From Marsupella aquatica (taxonomy: Eukaryota; Marchantiophyta), in contig OZ316898.1 in the NCBI GenBank assembly GCA_973895155.1, positions 19,530,001-19,594,000 on the forward strand: a stretch of DNA of 64,000 nt. The letters run 5' to 3'. Below are positions 11,306 through 22,382 of this stretch, one piece after another. Position 1 is the first letter of the stretch; the number at the start of each line of letters is the position of its first letter. The notes under the pieces were generated by a model, which saw only the letters and a program-made list of their open reading frames with translations, was not told where the DNA came from and did no database searches. A program made the position numbers and the translations under genes.

Positions 11306-13588
11306 ACTGTATCAACATCCATACTCAAAAACAAATACTAGACTGTAAGTTATAAATAGTATAAGTGGACCCACACGAAAATGTTTGCTGGGCTGTCAAT
11401 CAGTCAGTGTCTATCAGACTATTCCAGCCAATCGTAATTTCGATTTCTGAGAAAGTTACTAACTTGGCCCCAAAAACACTAACAAAATTGTCGATTCACC
11501 CAGCAAAGAAAAACCAAGGCCTTAACGAATAATGATGGGACATGGATCTGGTGCTTACAGACAGCTACCGTTAGGGAGAAATCTAGGCTCACCGTGATTT
11601 CCATACTTCATCCTCACTGTTGAGAACTACAGGACTGCACACACGTATAAATATGTACATTGTACCGCTCCAGATAGTAGATCGAGAGGGTGCTGATCAT
11701 GCAGCTAGCTAGATAGTAAACTCCACGTCAACGGCAATCTTTAGTCCACAGCCTCAGCAATCCATTGTTCAGGTACCACTTCCGCTCCGTCGATCAGTTA
11801 CATACATCATCGAGAGGGTTTGAGGCTCCATATGTATAGAAATCTCTATGATCTCACATTCAAGTTCATTACTAGGAATCCGGTTTCATTGTATCGTTAT
11901 CCACATGTCCATAATTTCGCTAGTCCATTGTTGGAAACCCGGTTTCATGGTGTACGTACTGGTCGACCACTCCGTGAGCTAGACAGTGAGACTATGGATA
12001 TGATGTAGTCGTGACGAGTGGACGACAAGCATGTTCGACATATCCCTTCAATTTCGAAGGCCATGCATGCTGCGAGAGCTGCAAGGTCGTGCCGTACCAT
12101 CCATCTCTGCAACTGGTCTAGAGGTGAGCATCTGGACTGATCGACTAGAGATATATTACTTAACCATGCCAGGGCCTTTGCACATATCGTGAAAGATCTG
12201 TTACAAAGTTTGGGAGAGGATTTTAAGATTATTTGATACAATTTCGCCTTCTCAGCGCTTTAATTTGTGCTATCAGATTCACAATTATATAAGCGAAGTT
12301 GTTGTTGTATTTAAGTAGAGTCTCTGCTGAAAGCCTCCTTGTCAATCATTAAATTATACTCTCCAACCCTGGATGCTGGGAAGCTAGTATTTCATTCTGC
12401 CATGTCGATCAAGCAGTTTAGAGTATTATTGCACTCTCGATTATCGTTAGCTGCACCACTGCCATGAGTTGTTTGGCTTAGTCTACGTAGTATCAGGTGG
12501 CATCATTTTCCGCATTTGCAGGTTGATCGATAACACAAATCCTTAACGAGGTTCATCTTAAAATCTTGATATATGTGTTTGTCAATTTTGCACATTTCAG
12601 GAGTTCTGTTGGCGTGCGACAGGTAACGATTTCATTAATTGATTCTGTCAACCAGAAGTGACTACGTACATAAATAGGCTCTTCATCGGATCTTGGAGAA
12701 GAATTTGAACAGCCTCAAAGGAGACTGCTCTCTTGAACGACTTCAATTGTGCTACAGCGCATGACTAACGCTCTTTGTCGACAAGTTGCACTCCAAGCCA
12801 GTAGCGGAGTCGCCGACTCGGTAAGCCGACCATACCAATTCCATTTGTGGGAAGTTTATATTTACCATTACAAACCACACTAACTTTCGAGAAGGAAGCC
12901 AGAAAGCAAGCTTCGGGTTTCCGCACCTTCCTATGCGAATCTCTGAAATCGATGGAGTTGCAGTAGACTCGCGTCCGCGTAGGTACTAATAAATCAACGT
13001 GAGAGAGCTTTGGAAACCAATTATTCAGTCTTTCAGCCCATCACTTCAATGAAATGGCTTCCAAAGGTCTCCGCAACATGTTACATTAATATTCTCATGA
13101 TGCATGATGGTCAGAAATGACAGCCCTACGTTTCCAATGAAAACATTTAAGTATGGCTGTCTGAATAAATAGGGGTGAATATCACTTCAATTGAAGGTGT
13201 CTATCTGTTGCTTTTTAAGCCATCTCTCCCTGATGCAGCGTAGCCGGTCTATACTAGCACGCACTTTTTCTAGCTACGATCGTAACTTCGTGACTCACAA
13301 CTTTCACTAGCACCATCGTGCAAGACCTGCCTGTCAAAGTACATGTCTACGAGACGTCCGACGATATGTTGGGGATTCTCAAGACCAAGAGGAGGGTTCC
13401 AACAGCTTTCTATGATTTCAATAGGCTTCCATTTGAACCTTGTCAACTCAATGCATGAATGTGATATAATTTTGGAAGCCGTTCGAATTGCAAGAACCTG
13501 GAGAATAGACTTTAATTGATTCTAACTTGTTGGCACCCCGAGCAGCAGACAGGAACGTACGTAGCGAGACTGCACTGCACGGAAGAAA
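11306..13588. other. Gene-free stretch upstream of the receptor kinase
   Basis: No recognisable gene or element. Base composition is balanced, unlike the repeats to the left, so this may contain the promoter and 5' UTR of the downstream kinase gene. I do not see a convincing TATA box close to the start codon. Short frames at 11820-12008 and 11945-12241 are not recognisable. Confidence 0.4.
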
Positions 13589-16500
13589 ATGTGTACAGCT
13601 CTTCCAGCGCTCTTTGCGTTCTCAATGGGCTCTCGACGGATCTCCATCGTGCTCCTCTGGCTTTTGTTTGTGGCCCGTATGGATGCTCAGAATGGGAGCA
13701 TTACCGAAGTTCAGACTCTTGTGAAGTTCAAATATTTGACGGCCTTAGATACTTGGGTATTAACCAGAGGGTACTATAGTACGTGGAAGGACACAGACCA
13801 AAGTCCCTGTTCTTGGTGGGGAGTAACTTGCTCGGAAAATTTAACGGTAACGAGGCTTATTCTTTCGGGTTGGGGACTGACAGGACTGCCAAGTCTCGGA
13901 GTTTTGTCGAACCTTACCGATCTTCGCGAGTTGGATTTGTCATGGAATAATTTCAGAAGTAGTGTCGGTGCTTTAAGCATTAGCATTCCTGACGACATCG
14001 GATCCTTGGTTGCGCTTACTCACCTTTCCCTTGCATATAACCAGTTCTCAGGTCCGATACCTAGTAACATTTCTGCCTGCCGCAGCCTACAGTACCTAAA
14101 TATGGGATACAATGAACTTACCGGTGTGCTCCCCGATCTGAGCGTCTTGCGCAACCTACAGTATCTCTACGCCGAAGGCAATCAACTTAGTGGCCCTTTG
14201 CCGCAATGGCTAGGGCAATTACACAGCCTTCTGGCGGTGAAACTGTCGGCTAACAATTTTACTGGTAAAGTCCCCTCTCTTTCGAACCTAACCGAGCTAT
14301 TGGAGATAGTACTTGATGGCAACGCCTTTACGGGGTTTGAAGAGCCAGTGTTCCCAGGTTCAAAGAGTTTAGAGAACTTGTCCGTGCAGGGCAATCAACT
14401 AGGGGGTCCGATTCCACCTAGCATTACTAATTTTCGGAATATGAGGATCCTTAATATGTCCAACAACCAACTCATTGGCCAGATCCCTCGTGGGTTTGTG
14501 CTAAATATGAGCCAAGCCATCTGGTTGGATTTCTCTTATAATCAACTCACGGGAAACATCCCTTCGAATTTGCTGCAGCCTACTACCATTGCCGTTTATA
14601 TGCCCATCTTGAGGTTCTCAAACAATCGTCTGACTGGTTCGATACCATTCGATGGAACCCAGCAATACCATTACGATACCTTAGATTTTAGTAACAATAA
14701 GCTGAGTGGATCAATTCCTTCCATTTGCAACAATGGAACTAGCTTTTTCTCCCACTTTTGGCTTCAAAACAACCAGCTAGAAGGAGACATTGTCGATTTT
14801 CTCGCGCACTCTTATTCTTGTATAGTGGACTTGCAAGTAGCAAACAATTCCTTCAGTGGGGATCTGTCGAGAATAGCTTCTATCAGTGAGACTAGTATGG
14901 ATTTGGTTAGGAACCGATCGCTACTACAAACCGTAGACCTCAGCAACAACAGTTTTTGGATGAGTACCACAGAAGCCAATCCTGATCCATTGAGGGTTTT
15001 GCTGGAGTTTTTTGTGCTCAATACATCTGTGACGAATTTTCGAATCCCAGGGAACAATTTCTCCGGAATTCGTCTACCTGCATACTTCTCCGTCGCGGCA
15101 GATTCCCTCAATTTTCTGGATTTAAGTCACAATCATCTGATGGGGAACATATCTGACGCAGCATTCAACAGCAGATGGTTCCCGGCAGTCCAATCTTTGA
15201 ACTTGTCTAACAATGATTTGACGGGACCAATCCCGGAAGCCATTGTCATGCTTCCGAAAATAGTGCTTCTTGATCTCTCCAACAATAGTCTATCTGGATC
15301 GTTTCCTTCCCTACTGCCAGCAAGTATCAATCTTCTCTTTGCAGGCAATGATGGACTTTGCGGTGGTCCCTTACGACCTTGTACGCAAGCGGCACGTTCA
15401 CAATGGTGGATTTTGGTCGTTGCAATTGGGGGTTCTATTATAATAGTTGTGGTAAGTTGTTTGGTTGTTGCGTGGCGATGGAGAGTGTACCGCAAAATGC
15501 ACCAACAAGATGCTGATTTAATCAAAACACTGCTGGAGAGAGAATCAGCATCGTTGATGTCCCTTCGCGAGCTGAAGAAAGCGACAAACAACTTTGCTGA
15601 GGATTCACAAATAGGAGAGGGAGGCTTTGGGACTGTCTACACAGGCAAACTTAATGACGGAACCAAAGTGGCCATCAAGAGAAGCAAGTTCGAAGGATTG
15701 GAGAAGGACAAACAACGATTCTTGAACGAGATCAGGATATTGTCTCAAGTAAACCACCGTCATCTTGTGAAGCTCCTCGGTTGTTGCATGGAGAACAAGA
15801 TTGCTTTGCTTGTCTTTGAATTTGTTTCAAATGGCACACTCCAAGAACATCTTCAAGGAAAGACGGAGGGTATACATTTGAGCTGGAAACAACGGCTTCA
15901 GATTGCGATTCAAACAGCAGATTCTCTAAACTATCTTCATTCAGCTGCAAGTTTCCCAATTTATCATCGGGATGTCAAGTCGGCCAACATTCTGTTAGAC
16001 AAGGACCTTAATGCCAAAGTGGCAGATTTTGGAATCTCGAAGTTGGCTCCCCTCGAAGCGACGCATGTTTCAACAGTTGCAATCCAAGGCACCATGGGCT
16101 ATATGGATCCCGAATACTACACCTCCTACAAACTAACCGATAAAAGTGACGTGTACAGCTTTGGTGTGGTCCTATTGGAACTCATCTCAGCAAAGGCTGT
16201 CATAGACTTTATGAGGGGTGAAGAAAAAACCAGTTTGGTGAATTTTGCAAGCATACACGTCGAGAATGGGGACTTGCAAGAACTGATCGATCAGGCTCTT
16301 CTGGAGACCTACAATGATTCGACCGGTAATGGCAGGGAGTCAATCTTGAATGTGGGCAGGCTAGCTCTGAAGTGTCTGCAGATACGATCCAAGGCCAGAC
16401 CAAGCATGCACGAGGTGTGGAAAGAGCTGCAAGATATGTGGCTGGCGCTTTCATGCACGTCCGAGGAATTGTGCTCTATTAATGATGAAAAGAAGGACAT

Positions 16501-16618
16501 ACTGCACAATTACGCAATTATCCTATCTGAATCTTCCCCTTCTGGATCTTCCCCTTCCAGTTGCCCTAGTTTTAGTGTACAAAGTGATGATGGTAGTATT
16601 GAGATGTCATTCAGGTAA
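13589..16618 (+). CDS. LRR receptor-like kinase with WAK-like kinase domain
   Basis: This intact 1009-residue frame without introns is a plasma-membrane receptor kinase. A hydrophobic signal peptide ends near DAQ; a start at Met13 (13625) gives a cleaner signal than Met1. A plant LRR N-terminal cap with the SPCSWWGVTC cysteine pair is followed by about 15 leucine-rich repeats (LxxLxLxxNxLxGxIP type, about residues 90-590) with many N-glycosylation sites and a C-terminal Cys pair. A transmembrane helix spans about 605-630. The kinase spans about 665-950: GEGGFGTVY loop near 673, VAIK lysine, HRDVKSANILL (an RD kinase) near 791, DFG near 811, GYMDPEYY in the activation segment. The AKAVIDF block after subdomain IX is like WAK-like (WAKL) kinases rather than typical LRR-kinases. 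A Ser/Pro-rich tail follows. All catalytic residues are present, so it is likely functional. The ligand is unknown. Confidence 0.93.
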   Translation: MCTALPALFAFSMGSRRISIVLLWLLFVARMDAQNGSITEVQTLVKFKYLTALDTWVLTRGYYSTWKDTDQSPCSWWGVTCSENLTVTRLILSGWGLTGLPSLGVLSNLTDLRELDLSWNNFRSSVGALSISIPDDIGSLVALTHLSLAYNQFSGPIPSNISACRSLQYLNMGYNELTGVLPDLSVLRNLQYLYAEGNQLSGPLPQWLGQLHSLLAVKLSANNFTGKVPSLSNLTELLEIVLDGNAFTGFEEPVFPGSKSLENLSVQGNQLGGPIPPSITNFRNMRILNMSNNQLIGQIPRGFVLNMSQAIWLDFSYNQLTGNIPSNLLQPTTIAVYMPILRFSNNRLTGSIPFDGTQQYHYDTLDFSNNKLSGSIPSICNNGTSFFSHFWLQNNQLEGDIVDFLAHSYSCIVDLQVANNSFSGDLSRIASISETSMDLVRNRSLLQTVDLSNNSFWMSTTEANPDPLRVLLEFFVLNTSVTNFRIPGNNFSGIRLPAYFSVAADSLNFLDLSHNHLMGNISDAAFNSRWFPAVQSLNLSNNDLTGPIPEAIVMLPKIVLLDLSNNSLSGSFPSLLPASINLLFAGNDGLCGGPLRPCTQAARSQWWILVVAIGGSIIIVVVSCLVVAWRWRVYRKMHQQDADLIKTLLERESASLMSLRELKKATNNFAEDSQIGEGGFGTVYTGKLNDGTKVAIKRSKFEGLEKDKQRFLNEIRILSQVNHRHLVKLLGCCMENKIALLVFEFVSNGTLQEHLQGKTEGIHLSWKQRLQIAIQTADSLNYLHSAASFPIYHRDVKSANILLDKDLNAKVADFGISKLAPLEATHVSTVAIQGTMGYMDPEYYTSYKLTDKSDVYSFGVVLLELISAKAVIDFMRGEEKTSLVNFASIHVENGDLQELIDQALLETYNDSTGNGRESILNVGRLALKCLQIRSKARPSMHEVWKELQDMWLALSCTSEELCSINDEKKDILHNYAIILSESSPSGSSPSSCPSFSVQSDDGSIEMSFR

Positions 16619-17835
16619 TCGGCCTCAGTAGTGGCCTGCATGCCACAGAGGTTGAGAAAGTTGTGGGTCAGATATATTGAGGTTCAATTCGTACGTATCA
16701 GAGAACACTGTTAAGGTCTCCCATCCTTAGTTTGAGGAACACAATGAAAAATGGTACCAGTCGAAGCACTGCAGTAACTTATCGTAGCAGTCCGAGAGCA
16801 AGCAGGTGAAGAATTGTAGAGAGCTACCCTAGGTTGAGAGAAGTCCTCACGTTTGATTGAATTGCCTGGCTTGCACGTTATAAGGGTCAGAATTTGTGCT
16901 ACACAGCTGTCTCTTGCATCAATGGGGTCTGGGAACCTCGAGCCATATATAGTCTGGTCTTTTAGGTGCAGCTACTCCTGTTCGTAGCGAGCAGGTTGGC
17001 CTTTGGGATTTGTAGGTGTACGTACTATGTACAAATTGAGTTCTTAGTTTCTTGTAGATTTAATTAATTATAAAGCCTGAATATGATCAAGAGTCCTGAA
17101 TCGCTTTCTAAGAGAATTGCAACACGTTCATGTGTGTTGCAGAGTTTAACAACGTAGCCTTATAGTTCAGATCTACCTCTTGAAATCACTTTTCCTGTCA
17201 TTGACAGTCTCTTGCAGAGTAGAAGCAATGTTTCTTGGTTTTTTCGTCGGTGGAGATTAAGATTAACCCTAAACCCTAAACCCCTAACCAACTTTGGTCC
17301 CCTATTTTGGCCCTCCTTGGACTCAAACCCAACCACTTGGACGCAAAGTTAACTTGTTATGCCCATAACTTTTTGGTAAGATGTTTCTAGGTGAAATATA
17401 TTAGCCCATTGTGATCAGGCCTACACGTTGCTCATGCCCAAACACTCAAATTCATCATATGTTGAGGTTCTGGGAAACAACAACAAAAATTCCTTGCACG
17501 AGCAAATTTTTGCTCATACGACCTCTAAAATTTCCATTTCCAACTTACTCCCTTGTTAACAACCTGGTCGATAACATCCATTTTTGTAACTCATGTTTTT
17601 GCCACCGAACTTGCTAGCCATTTGGAGTCATAAAAAACATAAAATATATGAAAGGCAAAAAAAACAAAAGAAATAAAACACCATTGGTGTCTAGCTAATA
17701 TGTCGTGCGCATACACATCGTTACACAACATACATCGCTTGTCACATACATCCAGACATAGTCACATTGCCACATCACAAACACAAGAGAATGGAATACA
17801 AGTGGAACTCATATCCACACATGTCCAAAACCCAC
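16619..17835. other. 3' flank, telomere-like motif and dispersed repeat
   Basis: No gene is seen. A short telomere-like run (TAACCCTAAACCCTAAACCC and a few more bases) lies at 17263-17289. It is immediately followed by 17287-17450, a diverged relative of 9855-10025. The AT-rich remainder, with TAATTAATTATAAAG near 17060, could include the kinase gene's 3' UTR. The stretch 17640-17835 may hold the 3' LTR of the adjacent retrotransposon, but I could not find a matching copy on the other side. Confidence 0.4.
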
Positions 17836-18011
17836 AATCGTCCCCCTAGCTGGGAGTAAAGTCCCCTAACTCTAGCTAGCCATGAGTTCTACAAGGTTGA
17901 TGTACACCTTTTCAGGTGTGAAGATCAAGAGGTCGGGTGCAAGTGAGCCCCATCGATCACCTACTTGCAATCCATATCTGCAAAGAGAACACAAATGATA
18001 ACTAGTCGGCT

Positions 18012-18356
18012 TCACCGACAGTGAGGACACAACCATGATCCACTAGGAATCACCTGCAGTGGTGGTGTCAAACATGACATGTGCCATCCTCTAGAACACT
18101 TATCACAAATCAACATAGTAGCTGCTCCCTGAGCAGATCCACACAACATACATTTCAAGCCAGCACGAACATGTGCCAAGCTTGGATCTACTGTGCTATC
18201 AATGTTGGGAAGGTGACATGGTGCACAGTTGCGCACATGATCGTTCCAAACCATACCATCGCATCCCTCCAACATCAGGACACCAGAAGGCAACACTTCA
18301 TGCACACGTAAGATTGTCCGGTCTGCGGTCACATCAAGTGTTGTGGGTGCTGTCTG
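18012..18356 (-). pseudogene. Integrase C-terminal domain fused to a PHD finger
   Basis: This is the last segment of the gypsy polyprotein, downstream of an in-frame TAG at 18357-18359. It begins with a typical gypsy integrase C-terminal segment (RVHEVLPSGVLMLEG, then HVRNCAPCHLP). At 18152-18018 follows a complete C4HC3 PHD finger with spacing C-x2-C-x11-C-x2-C-x4-H-x2-C-x14-C-x2-C; a WH precedes the fifth ligand pair and W-L precedes the last. The frame ends right after the last cysteine plus Arg. PHD fingers read the histone H3 tail (methylated or unmodified K4). Here the finger sits where chromoviruses carry a chromodomain, so a role in target-site choice is a reasonable inference. All eight zinc ligands are intact. 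Confidence 0.85.
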
Positions 18357-18359
18357 CTA

Positions 18360-19268
18360 CAAATAAACATAATCACTAGGATGAAATCGGCGAATGCTTG
18401 CACGGTAACCTCCTCCACGAATAGTGGCATACCTGAGCAAAGTATCATGATGTTGGGCAATGGCAAGGTTGTCAAAAGCCATGGGCATCACTCTCTGAAA
18501 TACCCGTGCTCACTCTGAATACACCTTGACCCAAACATCAGGATCATCCAAGTTCACAACTGGTGCAGCATCATGACGAATAGCTGCTGGAAAATCTGGC
18601 TCTCTACCATAGAGCAAAAAGTAAGGTGAGAAGGATGCAAGTGATGCTTGCCGACTGAAACGGTAGCCCATAGCTAACCAAGGTAGCTGGAGATCCCAAT
18701 CTTCCAGATGACCAACCTGCAAGCCATACTTACGCAATCCTCTCTTCACAGTTTGCACAACTCTCTCAGCTAATCCATCTGCCTCAGGATGATCACGAGA
18801 GGTAGTACAATGATCAATCAAAGCTTGTTCACACAAACTCTCCACGGAACTCAGTTCCCTGATCAGTCAACACCTTAGCTGGTGCTCCAAAATGACTGAG
18901 TACACGATCCAAAAATGTAGCAGCAACTCCTCCACTGGCTTTATCTGGCAACGCCACTAGCTCAATCCACTTGGAGAAGTGCTCCACCATGACCAAAACA
19001 TACCAATTATGACGTTGGGTAAGAGGTAATGGACCAGCAAAATCCAAACTCCAACGATATCCCAAACCCATGATCGGCAACGGGTGCAACTGGGAGTGGG
19101 AGCATTAAATGATGCTCTCACTCTATCACATACCACACACTTAGCTATCAACTGTTGGACATGAGTGCGCATACCACACCACCAATATTGTGTCTACAGC
19201 AAGCCGTAAGTGCGCTTCATACCAAAGTGACCCAACTCCTCGTGCGCATGTTGCACCAAATGTACTCG
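18360..19268 (-). pseudogene. Integrase (H2C2 zinc domain and DDE core), broken
   Basis: This gypsy integrase inserts reverse-transcribed DNA. The zinc domain near 19100-19240 shows HEELGHFG and CVVC. The core shows the first Asp in SLDFAGPLP (about 19050), the second in LTDQGTEF (about 18860) and the Glu in HPEADGLAE (about 18780). The last matches the D,D-35-E pattern. Breaks: TAG at 19194, a frameshift near 19080, another near 18840, and TGA at 18510. The reading frame after 18510 continues without loss into the C-terminal domain. Confidence 0.85.
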
Positions 19269-20240
19269 CTATGATGGTTTTGGTACCACCAACACTCTAC
19301 CATCATGCAGTACTCTCAAAAGATGGTTTCCCTCCCATCGAAACCTCTTGGCTCTCTGTAGAACCCTGTCACATTCTTTGGCATCAACACTGCCAACAAT
19401 AGAACCACTACGCAGATATTCTAACACTCTCACATCATTGTGAATATCTTGCTGTCCAGAAATTACCTCACCAACATCCACATCTGAAGACTTATTATCC
19501 ACTCCATCTAATGAGGTAGAGTCCATAGATCCACCGTATACTCGCACCCAACAAAGAAAGGCAGATGCATGCCATCCTGGCACCATCTCCTTATCTGACT
19601 CATCATGCCATCTGGCTCTAGTCTCATCCTGCTGACTGGTACATGGATTGCGGCTTAATCCATCTGCATCCAAGTTCACTTTTCCAAGCCTATGCATCAC
19701 CTGGAAATCATACTCCTGTAACAACAATGCCCATCATGCAAGCTTCCCTGTAAGCTTGTCAAACTCCATTAACCACTTAAGAGGCTGATGATCCGTGATC
19801 AAGGTGAAGGGGTTACCAAACAAGTAGCAACAAAAGTGTGCAATAGCCCACACTGCTGCCAAACACTCTCCCTCATAAGAGCTATACTTAGTCTCTGCTG
19901 AATTGTTTGATCTACTGGCATAAGCCACAACAAACTCATTCCCCTCATCATCCTTCTGAGTCAGCACTGCTCCAAGTCCTACTCCACTCCAATCAGTGTG
20001 TAGCTGAAATGGTCTGCCTGAAATGGGTCTTCTCAAAATAGGGGATGATGCCAACCTTTGCTTCAACTCTTGAAAGGCATGCTCCTGGTCATCACCCCAA
20101 GTCCATTCCTGATCCAACTTAGTGAGTATGGTTAAAGGTTTAGCAAGCTGGCTAAATCCTTTAACATACCTCCTGTAGTAGCTCGCCAATCCCAAGAATG
20201 CACGAACTCTACTCACATCAGTAGGACAAGGAATCTATGT
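19269..20240 (-). pseudogene. RNase H domain and linker to integrase, broken
   Basis: The Ty3/gypsy-type RNase H (19734-20216) has FLGLASYYRRYVKGFS, HTDWSGVGLGAVL with the catalytic Asp, a conserved Glu in YEGECLAAVWA, and ITDHQPLKWL. It would degrade RNA in RNA/DNA hybrids during reverse transcription. After an in-frame TGA at 19734, where an Arg CGA is expected, the same frame continues as the usual LLQEYDF..HRLGK..ADGLSR tether. It runs to a TAG at 19269. A further TAG at 20235 separates RNase H from the RT connection. Confidence 0.88.
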
Positions 20241-21265
20241 AATGGCCTCCACTTTAGTCTGTTGTACACCCAATCCCCTTGGGTATATAGTGTGGCCCAA
20301 ATACTCAATCTGGTCTTGGAAGAACTTACACTTGCTAGGATGGAGCTTCAACCCATGTGCTCTTAATCTCTCCAACACAATCTACAAGTGTTGCTGATGT
20401 TCTTCCACAGTAGAAGAATAAACCCAAATATCATCAATATAACATCTGACAAAATCCAAACCTGCAAGGATTTGATCCATGACTCTCTGGAACTCAGCTG
20501 GTGCATTCTTCAACCCAAATGGTAAGAATAACCACTGATACAAACAATCTTTGCCATAAGAATCAATCCCCCAGAATATTGTCTTGGACCTGTCAGCATG
20601 CCTAATTGGAAGCTGATGGTACCCTACCCTCAGATCCAATGAACTGAAAACCTTTGCATGCCCCACAACATCAAAGATCTCCTCAAGTGTGGGCATGGCA
20701 TATCTATCAGATTTTGTCTGGCGATTAATCCATGATCTATAATCACCACACATGCGCCTATCTGTGTAATTGCCATGCACATCCTTCTTGGCTGGCATCA
20801 CTGTGGCAGATGCATACTCCCCATATGAAATCTCCACCAATCCAGCCTCCAACAAATCTTGAGTTTTGCTTTGAATCAGAGTTCTCTCCATGTCACTGTA
20901 ACGGTATGGCCTACGAAAGATTGGCACATCACTAGCCAATTCAATCTGAATACCAGGACCCTTTAATGTCCCCAAATTCTTCATGCTAAATGCAAAACAA
21001 TTCCAGTAACTCTTCAGGAATCGATGCATGCGACGTCTCTCCTTCCCTGTCAACTTAGGGCCAAGCTGTGGTTCCCAACTCTCCACCAAATCCCTAATAT
21101 CTCTTTGTAGAGTAGAAGAGATAGCCGATGATTGCTATTTAGCAGTAGATTGAGCAGTCCCTTCTTGCTCAACAATCTGTCCAGCCTTGGCCAATCCTGC
21201 CATAGGTCCATGGACTGTCTACTCGCCCCCAGCTGTGATCATTACTGTGTCAGTGGACCACAAGC
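20241..21265 (-). pseudogene. Reverse transcriptase domain, broken
   Basis: The RT spans about 20382-21089. Motifs: an RPYRYSD block, an LLEAGLVEIS block, DYRSWINRQTKSDRYAMPTL, SSLDLRVGYHQLPI (motif A, catalytic Asp), LPFGLKNAPAEFQRVM (motif B), and YIDD at 20431-20442 (the YxDD active site). The catalytic residues are intact. In-frame stops lie at 20382 (TAG), 21135 (TAG) and 21219 (TAG). The RT frame differs from the methyltransferase frame upstream, so a frameshift lies near 21260-21335. It polymerises cDNA from the element's RNA. Confidence 0.9.
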
Positions 21266-21299
21266 TCACAAGGGATAATCAGTAATTCCAACAGAGCGC

Positions 21300-22260
21300 A
21301 TCCGCAACTGTTCAGCTACTCCCAAGCTGATAATTCAAGTCAAACAATTCAGATCCATTGCTTGACCAAGAACTGCAGTGGTGCGAGTCAAAAATCCCAT
21401 AGCACGCTCTCTCTCATCAGCAATAGGCTCCACTAACTGCTGGAGAGTTGTGTCCCACACAAGTCCAGGGCCACCTGCTCTGAATGCATATGAAGCAGAG
21501 TGGCTTACAAGAGTGGGTAATGCACAACGTGGGCACCCAACTGCATTGACCATTGCCAATGGAGGTCTATCAGGTTGGGTCACACCCTGTGCACGACCCC
21601 CTAGATCCAAAATATCATCCACGGTCACTAAGGTTGGTGAGCGTGGAATGCTGTCAAATGCGCCCTTCAGCACCTCGCATGGGATCAAATTAGTCCACCA
21701 CAAGCGTGGACGATGTGCACGAGAACCCACACGTGCAACATCCAATAACACAGCAGGTCCAATCCAAGACCTCACCTGGTGAACACTGGCAACAATCCGA
21801 GTACAATTGTCACCTAACAATGGCACATTCTCCAAAATGTATGTTGGAGACCATGTCTGATGTAGCTGGAGATGAAGCAGCACCCGTAACATCTCCCAAA
21901 ACAATGCAAAGCGTGGATCATGAAGTCCATGCCCAACGCCAGCTCTAGATTGGCCCTGACATGGCCAATCAATAATCACCAAATCAATGGGGCCAACACG
22001 ATGCAGATGATCCGCCCCCAGCAATGAAATATCAGCAGGTAGTGCATGCTGATAACCATGAACAGCATCCACTGGCAGCAACTATGGATATCTATCCACC
22101 AACATAGCCACATGTCGCAATGAGACCCTCCGTGCTGTCTCATCTATCTCCACATACAAATAATGACGCACAGGAATTCATGCCTGAAGAACAGCAGCCA
22201 ATCCAGTGCTAATCCCACCAAAAAGATCCAACAAACAAATACCCTCTGGTGGATACTGCC
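21300..22260 (-). pseudogene. C5-cytosine DNA methyltransferase domain in the gypsy polyprotein
   Basis: Conserved DNMT motifs appear in order on the minus strand: motif I LLDLFGGISTGLA (22199-22240), motif II YVEID (near 22145-22160), motif IV PCQ with the catalytic Cys (21956-21964), motif VI ENV (21824-21832), motif VIII AHRPRLWWTNL (about 21690-21725), a short target-recognition stretch, then motif IX ERERAMGF (about 21385-21410) and a motif-X-like VLGQAMDLN. The GPIDLVI..WPCQ..S and GL..PR..LFWEMLRVL layout resembles the DNMT3/DRM type more than DNMT1 (inference). S-adenosylmethionine-dependent methylation of DNA cytosines is the family reaction. In-frame stops are at 22178 (TGA), 22082 (TAG) and 21335 (TGA). 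The frame is the same as the upstream protease extension, with stops but no frameshift between them. Confidence 0.88.
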
Positions 22261-22382
22261 AAGCAATAGGAGTGGTATCCAATGGTGAAAGAGTCACCGG
22301 TCCATCTGCAAGAGACTGCTCTGCTCCTGACTATGGTGTAAAAGCATGACGCCATGCATCATGTACCAATCGTGCTGCTGCC

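Noticed and set aside
21378-21782. 134-codon plus-strand frame
   Set aside because: Antisense shadow of the DNMT domain; no motif.
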